Positions 17,301 to 24,032 of a stretch of 64,000 nt of DNA are shown here, piece by piece. The stretch's first letter is position 1; the number at the start of each line of letters is the position of its first letter. Made by a program: the position numbers and the translations under genes. Under the pieces are notes generated by a model. That model had not been told where the DNA came from. It did not search any database and worked only from the letters and a program-made list of their open reading frames with translations. The stretch comes from Myxococcus stipitatus DSM 14675 (GTDB lineage: Bacteria; Myxococcota; Myxococcia; Myxococcales; Myxococcaceae): NCBI RefSeq assembly GCF_000331735.1, contig NC_020126.1:4030001-4094000 (forward strand), read 5' to 3'.

Positions 17301-19240
17301 CCAAGGTCAACTACGACGAGAAGATGAACTCGTCGGGGCTTGACCAGGTCAACACGGTGAACACCCCCTGGGTGAGCTCGACCAGCCTCTCCCGCGCGCT
17401 GTGGGAGAATGGCGCGGCGAGCACGGGCTACTGGCACGCGACCAATGAGAGCATCGAGCAGGACAAGCGGCTGACCTCGCCCCTGCTCCATGTGGCGGAC
17501 GGGCAGGACTTCGAGCTGTCCTTCTCGCACCGCTTCAGCTTCGAGGCCGCGTACTCGAGCACGCTGTCGCGCTATCAGTACTTCGACGGTGGCGCCCTCG
17601 AGTTCTCCATCAACGAGGGGCCGTGGGAGAACTGGTTCTACTTCCTGGAGGCCGAGCAGGCTCAGGCGTTCGTGAACTCGGGCGTCGTCAACCTCGTCGA
17701 GGACGGCACCCCGGGCGTGGGTGGCAACCCGGGCTGGATTCGTCTGAGCACGGGCTTCCCGGCGTTCATGTCGTTCGACGTCAACTTCGGCGAGCAGTTC
17801 GCCGGGCAGCAGGTGCGGGTGCGGTTCCGTCAGGGCTCTGACGGTGGCGTCGGCTCGTACGGCTGGGACATCAACAACATCCAGGTCAAGGGCGTCACCA
17901 ACGCGCCGTTCAGCTCGCGCGTCGCCGAGGCGTACACGGGTGGCGGTTCCGCTCCCGCCTGCAACATGCCGCCGCTGGCGGACGCGGGCCTGTCCGTGTC
18001 CGTGACGGAGTACGTCACGGTGGGGACCTCGCAGTCGCTGCGTGTCATCACGCTCGATGGCTCCGCGAGCTCCGACCCGGATGGTGGGACGCTGACGTAT
18101 GCGTGGACGCAGATTGGTGGACCGACGGTGTCGCTGACGGGGGCGAACACGGTTCGTCCGTCGTTCAGTGCGTCGGTTCCCGCCAACACCATCTTCACGT
18201 TCCAGCTCGTGGTGAACGATGGCACGGACTCCAGCCACCCGAAGGTGGTCCAGGTCCTGGTGACCAACGTGAACCGCGCGCCGGTCGCGTTGGCTCGCGT
18301 GAAGGCGGGTGGTTCGACGACGGTGGATGAGCGCTCGGGCAGTGTCACGCTCGACGCGACGGGTTCGACGGACGCGGACGGCGAGGAGCTCGCGTTCTCG
18401 TGGACGCAGACGGCGGGTCCGACGGTGGAGCTGGATGACCCGACCAGCGCGACGCCGACGTTCGCGGTGCCGGAGGTGACGGCGGACACGAAGTTCACGT
18501 TCGGGCTGGTGGCGAACGACGGCCTCGTGGCGAGCGCGCGGTCGAACATCACCATCACGGTTCGTCAGGTGGACCGTGCTCCGGTGGCGGAGGCGGGTGA
18601 GGACCAGACGGTGGGTTCTCGCACGACGGTGACGCTGACGGGCACCGCCGAGGATGCGGACGGCGAGGCCATCACCTACGCCTGGACGCAGCTCGAGGGG
18701 ACGCCTGTGACGCTCACGGGGGCCACCACGGCCACCGCGAGCTTCAAGGCGCCGGATGTGACGGGTGCGTCCGCGGTCCTCCGCTTCAGCCTGGTGGCCA
18801 CGGCTGGTGGCAAGGCCAGCGCGGCCAGCGTGGTGACCATCACCGTGACGCGGGCCAACCGCGTGCCGGTGGTGGAAGCGCATGGCACGTACACGGTCCA
18901 CGAGGGCGGTGGTGTGAAGATGGTCGCCACGGCGGAGGATGCCGATGGTGATGAGGTCAAGTACCGCTGGACCCAGGTGGCTGGCCCGTCTGTCACGATT
19001 CAGGGCGCGGACACCGAGGAGGCGTACATCGTTGCGCCGAACGTGTCGGAGAAGACCGTGCTGCTGTTCCGCGTTCGCGCGAGCGACGACCTCGCGTCGA
19101 GCGATGCGGTTGAAGTGTCCGTGACGGTGGTGGACATGCCCAAGCACAGCTGCAGCGCGGCTGGCGGAAGCGCGTCCGGTCTGTTGATGCCCGCGCTGGC
19201 CCTGTTGGGCCTGGCGTTGAGCCGCCGTCGTCGGAGCTAG
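14306..19240 (+). CDS. Secreted M36 (fungalysin-type) metalloprotease with PA insert, PKD-like repeats and MYXO-CTERM tail
   Basis: 1644 residues from the ATG at 14306 (AAGAGG upstream), which starts a clean signal peptide. In order: signal peptide (to about 27), FTP-like propeptide (about 50-280), M36 catalytic domain with the zinc site H655-E-x-x-H659 (HEWGH) and Glu682 in GEGWGDF, and a protease-associated domain inserted before the zinc site (about 510-640; IALIERGTCGFAYKT). A region of beta-rich domains follows, then four PKD/cadherin-like repeats (about 1225-1610; DADGEELAFSWTQ-type motifs). The tail (CSAAGG, hydrophobic helix, SRRRRS) is MYXO-CTERM, expected to be processed and to hold the protein at the cell surface. 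Likely a surface or released protease used in feeding. An AT-rich stretch around 14195-14235 probably contains its promoter. Confidence 0.93.
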   Translation: MKRLWMGTVSAVLAVLMWSPQAQAREVAVDAFLRAPADRSLPSSAANASQRGLRINSVEGRLGVPTFVFREPALNVGSVAAKASRPVTKSSANQAAREHLRGVADLYRMGNADVDGAELRQVHLPNDSRGAVIATYGRRVNGIEVFRSEVKVVMDASQQLVAIAGYLPPRLQDDEKNAMASAFRVSAPQAISTAFQDMTGSALDTRALAPAGTNGDYSKYRVEQSLLATHGFGEAPRSKKILFPMPDGLVPAYYVEVNAGPAHNPEASYKAYVISARDGSTLLKHDLTAHEQFTYKVWADPATKIPYDGPQGDGPTPHPTGNPDGYQAPLNVEPNLVTLQNFPFSRNDPWLPANATETRGNNVDAYADLAGGDGYQEGFDLRAPLSNAADREFDYRFDLTKLASFSVTQRQSAVVNLFYVTNFLHDWFYDAGFDEASGNAQMSNFGRGGLEGDGMRAEAQDSGGRNNANMSTPADGARPRMQQYIFDGAGELVVTAPADLQGSPEIRTASFGPLAFDLSGEFAVPPTDSNVDKARWLREGCTNQAGADPYGGAQVFTGKIALIERGTCGFAYKTYNAMRAGAKAVIVTNSATGEFGGMAASNVPAIDNAITIPALIVRKAVGDAWRTRLATGPVEGRMLRDLERDGTLDNQIIAHEWGHYISNRLIGNASGLTNNQGRAMGEGWGDFHGLLMSVRAEDVSRPGNANWQGVYGMAGFTQSGARNQGYYWGIRRVPYTTDMTKNGLTLKHIQDGTPLPSHPVSSGETGTTNAQVHSSGEIWATMLWECYASLLNAHPFAEAQDRMKRYLVASYKATPSQPTFLEARDAVLAVAAAADPADYQRFLAAFAKRGAGLGARVADRDSSDHIGVVESYSTGKFLEVVSISLDDTVAGCDKDGVLDAGETGLLRVTVRNLGSTDLSGVTANVASNGSSTGVEAVIGDSLSFGNIARGATATATVSVQLNAAPTPAGALAELGVDITFPGFPRSNPDNADLVRAFRAKVNYDEKMNSSGLDQVNTVNTPWVSSTSLSRALWENGAASTGYWHATNESIEQDKRLTSPLLHVADGQDFELSFSHRFSFEAAYSSTLSRYQYFDGGALEFSINEGPWENWFYFLEAEQAQAFVNSGVVNLVEDGTPGVGGNPGWIRLSTGFPAFMSFDVNFGEQFAGQQVRVRFRQGSDGGVGSYGWDINNIQVKGVTNAPFSSRVAEAYTGGGSAPACNMPPLADAGLSVSVTEYVTVGTSQSLRVITLDGSASSDPDGGTLTYAWTQIGGPTVSLTGANTVRPSFSASVPANTIFTFQLVVNDGTDSSHPKVVQVLVTNVNRAPVALARVKAGGSTTVDERSGSVTLDATGSTDADGEELAFSWTQTAGPTVELDDPTSATPTFAVPEVTADTKFTFGLVANDGLVASARSNITITVRQVDRAPVAEAGEDQTVGSRTTVTLTGTAEDADGEAITYAWTQLEGTPVTLTGATTATASFKAPDVTGASAVLRFSLVATAGGKASAASVVTITVTRANRVPVVEAHGTYTVHEGGGVKMVATAEDADGDEVKYRWTQVAGPSVTIQGADTEEAYIVAPNVSEKTVLLFRVRASDDLASSDAVEVSVTVVDMPKHSCSAAGGSASGLLMPALALLGLALSRRRRS

Positions 19241-19286
19241 TTCAGCGTTCGACCTCTGGAGTGAGGTCGAAGCGTGACGTGTGAGG

Positions 19287-19325
19287 GGCGGCCCCGGGAT
19301 GGAAGTCCGGGGCCGCCTCTTTGTT
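19287..19325 (+). terminator. Strong intrinsic terminator after the M36 protease gene
   Basis: A perfect 11-bp stem (ggcggccccgg at 19287-19297 and its complement at 19307-19317) with a nine-base loop is followed by ctctttgttt. Confidence 0.85.
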
Positions 19326-19363
19326 TGAAGAGGGTTCGCGCCGAGGGTGTGAGGAGGCCAGGG

Positions 19364-19663
19364 ATGTTCGTTGATTCGAGGCAGCGCGCAGGCTGGGGAC
19401 GATGGATGGCGCTGGGCGCGCTGGTGTGGGGACTGGGGTGCAGGGGGAGCACGGAAGAGGTGAAGCGCGAGGCCCCGCCGCCGTCAGCTCCAGACGCCTC
19501 GGTGGATGCCGGAAGGTGGGAGCTGCTGCGGAGGCAGGACGCGGGGCCTCCGGTGTGCCCGCCGGGTCAGTTCACGTGTTGCGATGGGAGCTGCTCCGAG
19601 AGCAAGGGCTGTCCAGGCATCGCGTGTGACCCGCGTCCGACGTATCCGGAGTTCCGGGAGTAG
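19364..19663 (+). CDS. Small Cys-rich lipoprotein
   Basis: 99 residues from the ATG at 19364, which has AGGAGG a few bases upstream; a longer in-frame start at 19274 would lie inside the terminator. A signal sequence with a lipobox (LVWGLGC) is followed by a Pro/Ala-rich linker and a compact Cys-rich end (CPPGQFTCCDGSCSESKGC). No family is recognised, but this format of short lipoprotein with a disulfide-rich tip is common in myxobacteria. The last 38 coding bases plus one more lie in a 41-bp sequence repeated exactly 930 bp downstream. Location is probably the outer membrane. Confidence 0.65.
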   Translation: MFVDSRQRAGWGRWMALGALVWGLGCRGSTEEVKREAPPPSAPDASVDAGRWELLRRQDAGPPVCPPGQFTCCDGSCSESKGCPGIACDPRPTYPEFRE

Positions 19664-19664
19664 C
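19624..19664. repeat. 41-bp direct repeat, copy 1
   Basis: Identical to 20554-20594, 930 bp away in the same orientation. This copy forms the C-terminal codons and stop of the lipoprotein gene. The repeat brackets the HEAT-repeat gene and an EGF-like remnant, which suggests a past recombination event. Confidence 0.95.
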
Positions 19665-19731
19665 CCCCGCCTACAGCATCGCAGTCGAGGCTGATCGCCT
19701 ATGCAGTTCGTAGGGGATCCACTTCGACGAA

Positions 19732-19755
19732 TTGCGGCCTGAGCGCAGGCCGCAA
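19732..19755. other. Perfect stem-loop between convergent genes
   Basis: ttgcggcctg (19732-19741) and its exact complement (19746-19755) flank the loop agcg. There is no T-tract, so it may be a factor-dependent terminator or RNA-stabilising hairpin at the 3' end of the lipoprotein transcript. Confidence 0.6.
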
Positions 19756-19794
19756 ACGGCTGTTCCCGAGTCAAACCCGCCATCTTCGCCCGCT

Positions 19795-19824
19795 CTCTCG
19801 CACGAGTTACTCAATGTGCGAGAG
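19795..19824 (-). terminator. Stem-loop downstream of the HEAT-repeat gene
   Basis: ctctcgcac (19795-19803) and gtgcgagag (19816-19824) form a perfect nine-base stem with a 12-base loop, 28 bp beyond the stop codon of the minus-strand HEAT gene. A T-tract is absent, so function is inferred from position only. Confidence 0.4.
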
Positions 19825-19852
19825 CGCTATGAACCCAATGCTGCGCTAGAAA

Positions 19853-20422
19853 TCAGAGCTCGCCTTTGATGCGCATCCCGTGAGCCAACTCGAGCGTTTC
19901 AATCGCCCGAGATGCGGCCTCTCCCACTGTACCAACCCAGCCTTCGGCTCGATTTTGATCCACGAGCATCTCTTCGAGCATGGTCTTGACTGGTGGGTGC
20001 CCTGTTGTTCCAAGCGCGTGGACGGCACAGTAGCGAACTTCGGGAGATGGGTCCTTCAATGCAGCGGCAAGTGCATTGACCGCGACCTCGAACTCCCTGG
20101 AGACAGTTCTGACCTTGGAGAACATATAGGCAAGGCCTTCTGCTGCCTGGCCCCGTACCAAGGGAGCCTCATTGCTGTCCGAGAGCATCTGGACCATGAG
20201 GTCCCACAGCTTGAGGTCGCTATGCCATGAGAGCGCATAGAGAATGGCATGTCGCGTCTCAATGCGCCTCTCTGACTGGAGCAACTCAACCAGTTGGGAT
20301 GTGGTCGATGCGTCCGATGATAGAAGCGTAGCCGCTTGAACCATTGCTGTGCGGTCCGAGCCCAGGATGTCTCTTAGCGAGGATTCACGTTGTTCCTGAG
20401 ATACTGGTTTGCTCTCACTCAT
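19853..20422 (-). CDS. HEAT-repeat protein
   Basis: 189 residues made of helical repeats: TAMVQAATLLSSD, RRIETRHAILYALSW, SNEAPLVRGQAAEGLAYMF, DPSPEVRYCAVHALGTTGHPPV. Such alpha-solenoids bind other proteins; there is no catalytic motif, signal peptide or membrane helix, so a cytoplasmic adaptor is likely. Codon use is visibly less GC-biased than in the flanking genes, and the gene sits between the two copies of a 41-bp direct repeat. Together these suggest it was acquired with a small insert. Similar HEAT proteins occur as single accessory genes or immunity-type genes in myxobacteria, but nothing here proves that role. Confidence 0.75.
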   Translation of the reverse strand: MSESKPVSQEQRESSLRDILGSDRTAMVQAATLLSSDASTTSQLVELLQSERRIETRHAILYALSWHSDLKLWDLMVQMLSDSNEAPLVRGQAAEGLAYMFSKVRTVSREFEVAVNALAAALKDPSPEVRYCAVHALGTTGHPPVKTMLEEMLVDQNRAEGWVGTVGEAASRAIETLELAHGMRIKGEL

Positions 20423-20474
20423 TCCGACACCTTCGTTCCTTGGCGGCTATTGTTGAGTCTTGCGTGGACCAAGC

Positions 20475-20594
20475 TCAGCGCCTGTGCTTTTCGCACGCCT
20501 CGCCGTTGCCGTAGTACCCGTCGGTGTCTACGCACTCACAATGTCTGCCGTAAGTGTGACCCGCGTCCGACGTATCCGGAGTTCCGGGAGTAGC
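20475..20594 (-). pseudogene. Remnant of an EGF-like Cys-rich (lipo)protein gene
   Basis: Translating the minus strand gives an open stretch without any start codon: TPDTSDAGHTYGRHCEC, then VDTDGYYGNGEACE and a stop at 20475-20477. The pattern C-x-C-x-D-x-D-G-Y-x-G-N-G-x-x-C is the consensus of a calcium-binding EGF-like repeat, which is unlikely to arise by chance in a non-coding strand. The frame is closed upstream by a stop at about 20604-20606, and the upstream part coincides with the 41-bp repeat, so the gene's N-terminal part appears to have been removed by recombination there. Confidence 0.5.
20554..20594. repeat. 41-bp direct repeat, copy 2
   Basis: Identical to 19624-19664. Here it is fused to an EGF-like coding remnant read on the minus strand, not to the lipoprotein gene. 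Confidence 0.95.
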
Positions 20595-20675
20595 TCGTCA
20601 CTCGGACAACAGAGGCCAGCTCATGGGGCGCGGTGTGCTGGAACTTCGACGTGAGCATGTGCCCGACTCCACGAG

Positions 20676-21194
20676 CTATCCATTCGCGCTCCCGGTGATC
20701 CGCAGCTTGGATCGCCTCGGCTTCAACTGCCGGAGCATCTGGGCCAGGTTCCCCTGGGTGAGCGGATCGGCGGTCTCCATCGCGATTCGCGCCCGCGCGA
20801 GCATCTGCTCCGCGTCCTGCACATCCGCTGGAGAGCAAGCCGAAGCCCACTTCCAGTACTCAGCCGCCGCGAACGTGTATCGACTCACCCCCAACGGGTG
20901 GTCGAGGAGGCCACGAAGGGCCCCGCGGACGATGCGGCGGTTCTGCTTCCAATGAGTTGCACAGAAGAAAGCATCCTCCGCGAGTGCCCGGCGCATCGGA
21001 ACACCCGGCACGTGCGCCGAATGCTCCTTCTCCAGTCGTCGAAGCCCTCGGCGGTAGTGAGTCCAATTGCTCTTGGCCAGGAGGCTGTTGGCTTCCTTGT
21101 CGAAAGTGAAGGCTCGCCAGTCTTCATCGTGTAACGACGGGTCCTCGGGACCCGCGTCTGGATTCCGGGGCATGGCAGGAGTCTTTCGTTCCAA
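20676..21194 (-). CDS. Hypothetical protein
   Basis: 172 residues of no recognised family. It is rich in Arg, Ala and Trp, with helical segments such as EDWRAFTFDKEANSLL, WTHYRRGLRRLEKEH and AEQMLARARIAMETADPLTQGNLAQMLRQLKP. There is no signal peptide or membrane helix, so it should be cytoplasmic. The start may be the ATG at 21194 or the in-frame ATG seven codons on. It lies 24 bp downstream of the coiled-coil protein gene in the same direction and may share its transcript. Composition is less GC-biased than in housekeeping neighbours, like the HEAT gene nearby. Confidence 0.6.
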   Translation of the reverse strand: MERKTPAMPRNPDAGPEDPSLHDEDWRAFTFDKEANSLLAKSNWTHYRRGLRRLEKEHSAHVPGVPMRRALAEDAFFCATHWKQNRRIVRGALRGLLDHPLGVSRYTFAAAEYWKWASACSPADVQDAEQMLARARIAMETADPLTQGNLAQMLRQLKPRRSKLRITGSANG

Positions 21195-21218
21195 TCGCGG
21201 AGGCTCAGGCAGGTCTGT

Positions 21219-21977
21219 CTACGGCTCTCCCGGCCTGCCTTCACGAGGTCCACGGGGACGGGAGTTCATCTGCTCCTCGCGCCGCATCATCTCGTAGCTG
21301 GCCAGTTGGCTCTCGCTGAGCACGGACTTCATCGTCTGGTCCGTCTCCTGGCGGAGCGTGCGCAATGACTGTCGGACGTCACGCGCTGACTTCGTGCCAT
21401 TGCGCAGCTCATTGAACATCGAGGTGCGCGTCGAGTCCTCGAGCTCCAGCCGGCGCGTCAGCTCCGCCTCCTGCGAGTAGTTCAGCTTCGCCTCCGCGAC
21501 GAGCCGCTTCACCCGCTCCGCGCGCTGCGTCTGCCCGCGAACCTGCGCCTGCATCCACTCCTCTTGCCGCGCCTGGGTGCGCTCGGTGCGCATCTCCTCC
21601 TGCACGGAGCGCATGGCATCCTTCAACGCCTCGCGCCCGCCCTCGGAGTTCAGCGTCTCGCCCGCCATCAGCCCGCGCACTTCCGCGCGCAGTTGGTCCA
21701 GCTCGGCATCGAGCGCGGGCGCCGCCGTGCCACCGTCCGTGATGACTCGTGCCACCGGCTGCCGCTCCAGCTCCATCAGCCGCCGGGACAGGCCGAGCGT
21801 CGTGTCCTCCAGCGCCTGGAGGCGCCGCTCCAGTCCCTCCGGGCTCGACTGCACCACCGGGGAGGGCTGCGCCTTCTCCACGGCAGCAGGGGCCTCACCG
21901 CGCCCGGGACCCCAGAGGGCCACCACGAGCGCGGCCGAAGCGAGAACGAAGGATGCGGGGCCAAGGAGCTTGTTCAT
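21219..21977 (-). CDS. Membrane-anchored or periplasmic coiled-coil protein
   Basis: 252 residues with an N-terminal hydrophobic segment (about 5-23, KLLGPASFVLASAALVVAL) followed by a charged, Glu/Arg/Gln-rich region that should form long helices: LERRLQALEDTTLGLSRRLMELE and a second coiled stretch from about 120 to 230. The C-terminus is Arg/Pro/Gly-rich. The pattern of repeated Arg and Glu with terminal LRTLRQETDQTMKSVLSESQLASYE resembles the periplasmic Spy/CpxP-like heavy-metal-resistance fold only loosely. No enzymatic motif is visible. It is probably tethered to the inner membrane with a helical periplasmic domain. Confidence 0.7.
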   Translation of the reverse strand: MNKLLGPASFVLASAALVVALWGPGRGEAPAAVEKAQPSPVVQSSPEGLERRLQALEDTTLGLSRRLMELERQPVARVITDGGTAAPALDAELDQLRAEVRGLMAGETLNSEGGREALKDAMRSVQEEMRTERTQARQEEWMQAQVRGQTQRAERVKRLVAEAKLNYSQEAELTRRLELEDSTRTSMFNELRNGTKSARDVRQSLRTLRQETDQTMKSVLSESQLASYEMMRREEQMNSRPRGPREGRPGEP

Positions 21978-22089
21978 GTCCTCTCCGACGGGGGCAGGGG
22001 CTTCCTATTCCATACCCTGCTCGAGCCCCTGGCTCCACCCCGTCGCGCCATGCCCTCGCATGGCGCCTTGCCCCCCGGAGGAGACTGCC

Positions 22090-22299
22090 TCAGCCCCGAG
22101 GCTGGTGGGGCACCTGGATCGGCTCATCCATGTCGATGGGCCCTTGCCCCGGGCCGAGCGGCAGCGCGCACTCGTCGCACATCCAGAAGCGGACAATCAT
22201 GCCGTTGTCGCCCGTGGAGACGTACGTCGAGCCAACCACCTCGCCGCCCTCGGTCTTCTTGCAGGAGATACAGGTGTGCGTCTGGGTGCTCTGGGTCAT
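22090..22299 (-). CDS. Small protein with paired CxxC motifs
   Basis: 69 residues from the ATG at 22299, chosen because an AGGT element lies upstream and the Cys-rich fold begins just after; the open frame to 22338 is unneeded. It has CISCKK near the N-terminus and CDEC near residue 40, a C-x2-C...C-x2-C arrangement that normally binds one zinc as a zinc ribbon. The C-terminus is Pro/Gly/Asp-rich. No family is recognised. It lies downstream of the wall-hydrolase gene, separated by a probable terminator, and upstream of the coiled-coil gene. Confidence 0.6.
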   Translation of the reverse strand: MTQSTQTHTCISCKKTEGGEVVGSTYVSTGDNGMIVRFWMCDECALPLGPGQGPIDMDEPIQVPHQPRG

Positions 22300-22327
22300 G
22301 GCGGTACCTCGGAGAGTGGAAACGCGA

Positions 22328-22356
22328 CGGACCGACACCCATCGAGTGCCGGTCCG
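22328..22356 (-). terminator. Stem-loop downstream of the SLT/LysM/C39-like gene
   Basis: An 11-bp stem with a single mismatch (22328-22338 with 22346-22356) and a seven-base loop lies 43 bp past the stop codon of the minus-strand gene. The following sequence on that strand, tcgcgtttcc, has only a weak T-tract. Confidence 0.55.
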
Positions 22357-22398
22357 CGAGAAATCTACCGCAGTCCCTTCATCCGGCCAGGACTACCC

Positions 22399-23871
22399 TC
22401 AGCCGATGGCCATCTGGTAGCCGCCGTTGGGGTTGGAGCGCAGGAAGTGCTTCATCTGCTCCGGGGTGATGGTCTTCACGTTCTGGTCGGCCGGGTCCCG
22501 GACGATGAAGTTGCCCTTCGCGTCCATGCCCGCCACCGTCACGTAGTGGCCGGACGTGCGCGACTCGTTCTGGTGCGGAGGCATGGCGTGGTAGTCGCCG
22601 TTGGCCACCACCAGCTTGCCCTGCTTGAGCTGGTTGGCAATCCAGTCCACGTCCGCGCCAGGGCCCTTGGTCTCCGCGTTCTTGCCCATCGCCTTCGCCA
22701 TCTTCGCGATGCCGTTGACGTCCGTGCCGTTGCCCGACGTGCCACCGATGCGACCCAGGTGGTTGATGAGCTGCGCGTCGTTCATGTCCTTGCCGAAGCC
22801 GAACGCTCGCGCAATCTGCGCCATGGACGTGGGGCCGCAGTTGGCCGGGCCGTTCGTGTACGAGCCGTTCTTGCCCGCCGGGTTGTACTGGCTGATCTGC
22901 GGGACCTTGCTCGGGTCCACGCGGCCATCACCCGTCACCGGAGCGGCACCCTCGGTGCCCTGCGTCCCCTGCGTGCCTTGCGTCTCGCCGGGGTTGATGT
23001 CGACCGGCCCCGCCTTGTTCGTGCCAGGCGTGAAGGTGCTCTGGTCCTTGCCCGCGACCCCCGGCAGCTTCAGCGAGTCCCCCGTCATGATGAGGTTGGG
23101 GTTGGTGATCTTCGGGTTCATCTCGCGAATCTGGTTGATGATGTCCCAGTGCGAGCCCTGCATGCCCTGGCCCTTGAGCTGCGAGGCAATGCCCCAGAGC
23201 GTGTCACCCTGCTTGATCTGGTAGTCCGAGCTGCCCACCGGCGTGCGCGAGTCATTGCGGCTGGGCGCGATGCCAGGGTTTCCGCCGGTGGTGTTGTTCT
23301 GCCCGCCCGTCGTGTTGTTCTGCCCGCCCACCGTGGTGTCGGGCACGTTCGCGCTCGTCCCGCTGGGCGTCTTGCCACCCGGGAACAGGCTGTTGATGTG
23401 GTTCTGGATCTTGTTCTGGTAGTCGTAGCCGCGCGCGTCGTTCATCGCGCCCGCGCCGCGGTGCCACTCGCGCGCGGCGGCCATGCCGCTGCCGTGCTTC
23501 TTGGTCAGGTCGCCGATGGTCTTCGCCAGGAACTCCATCTGCTTCTCGGGCGGAATCGTCTTCGCGTTGGCGCCGCGGCCCACCTGCATGCCGGACCACT
23601 TCTCGAACGAGGGCAAGAGGCCGTTGTCGTCCAGGCCGATGAGTCCGTGGCCCGTGCCGTCCGCGTGCACGCCGTGGTTCTTGAACGACGACTCCTGCGC
23701 GACGATGCCCGCGAGCACCTTCGGGTCCGCGCCGTACTTCTGCGCGTACTTCTCGATGTACGGCCAGAGCTGCTGGAGGTTCAGCTGCGCGTTGCGGTCC
23801 TGCGGCAAGCCAGAGGACTGGACCGACTGGGGCGAATAGTTCTGCTGACGGCCTTCAATTCGAGGAGACAT
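22399..23871 (-). CDS. Multidomain cell-wall hydrolase: lytic transglycosylase-like, LysM and C39-like cysteine peptidase domains
   Basis: 490 residues. Residues about 30-160 form a lysozyme-like SLT domain (VLAGIVAQESSFKNHG, with the catalytic Glu in AQES; GHGLIGLDD), a Gly/Asn/Thr-rich linker follows, then a LysM peptidoglycan-binding repeat (about 215-270; YQIKQGDTLWGIASQL), a GTQ-rich linker, and a C-terminal papain-like domain (about 340-490) with Cys in NCGPTSMAQIA, His in GHYVTVAG and an acid in IVRDP. I chose the ATG at 23871; a GTG two codons upstream is possible. There is no signal peptide, so export must be by another route (phage-like tail, type VI secretion, lysis or leaderless secretion). 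It should cut both glycan and peptide links in murein. Confidence 0.8.
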   Translation of the reverse strand: MSPRIEGRQQNYSPQSVQSSGLPQDRNAQLNLQQLWPYIEKYAQKYGADPKVLAGIVAQESSFKNHGVHADGTGHGLIGLDDNGLLPSFEKWSGMQVGRGANAKTIPPEKQMEFLAKTIGDLTKKHGSGMAAAREWHRGAGAMNDARGYDYQNKIQNHINSLFPGGKTPSGTSANVPDTTVGGQNNTTGGQNNTTGGNPGIAPSRNDSRTPVGSSDYQIKQGDTLWGIASQLKGQGMQGSHWDIINQIREMNPKITNPNLIMTGDSLKLPGVAGKDQSTFTPGTNKAGPVDINPGETQGTQGTQGTEGAAPVTGDGRVDPSKVPQISQYNPAGKNGSYTNGPANCGPTSMAQIARAFGFGKDMNDAQLINHLGRIGGTSGNGTDVNGIAKMAKAMGKNAETKGPGADVDWIANQLKQGKLVVANGDYHAMPPHQNESRTSGHYVTVAGMDAKGNFIVRDPADQNVKTITPEQMKHFLRSNPNGGYQMAIG

Positions 23872-24032
23872 GGGCACTCAGCGATGGAGATTGGGTTGGG
23901 TACTTCCTATGCACAGATTGTCGCTGGCTGAGAAAAAGAGTTGCCTCTGACCCCGCTGAATTGCCTGACTTCTGCCTACCTTCGAGGGGAGGATGGCTCT
24001 GGGCATCAGCAAACATGGACTCGGAGTCGCAA

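Noticed and set aside
20390..20593. Short forward ORF ending in the same residues as the lipoprotein at 19364-19663
   Set aside because: The shared end is only the 41-bp repeat; the rest has no signal peptide or lipobox and overlaps the EGF-like remnant.
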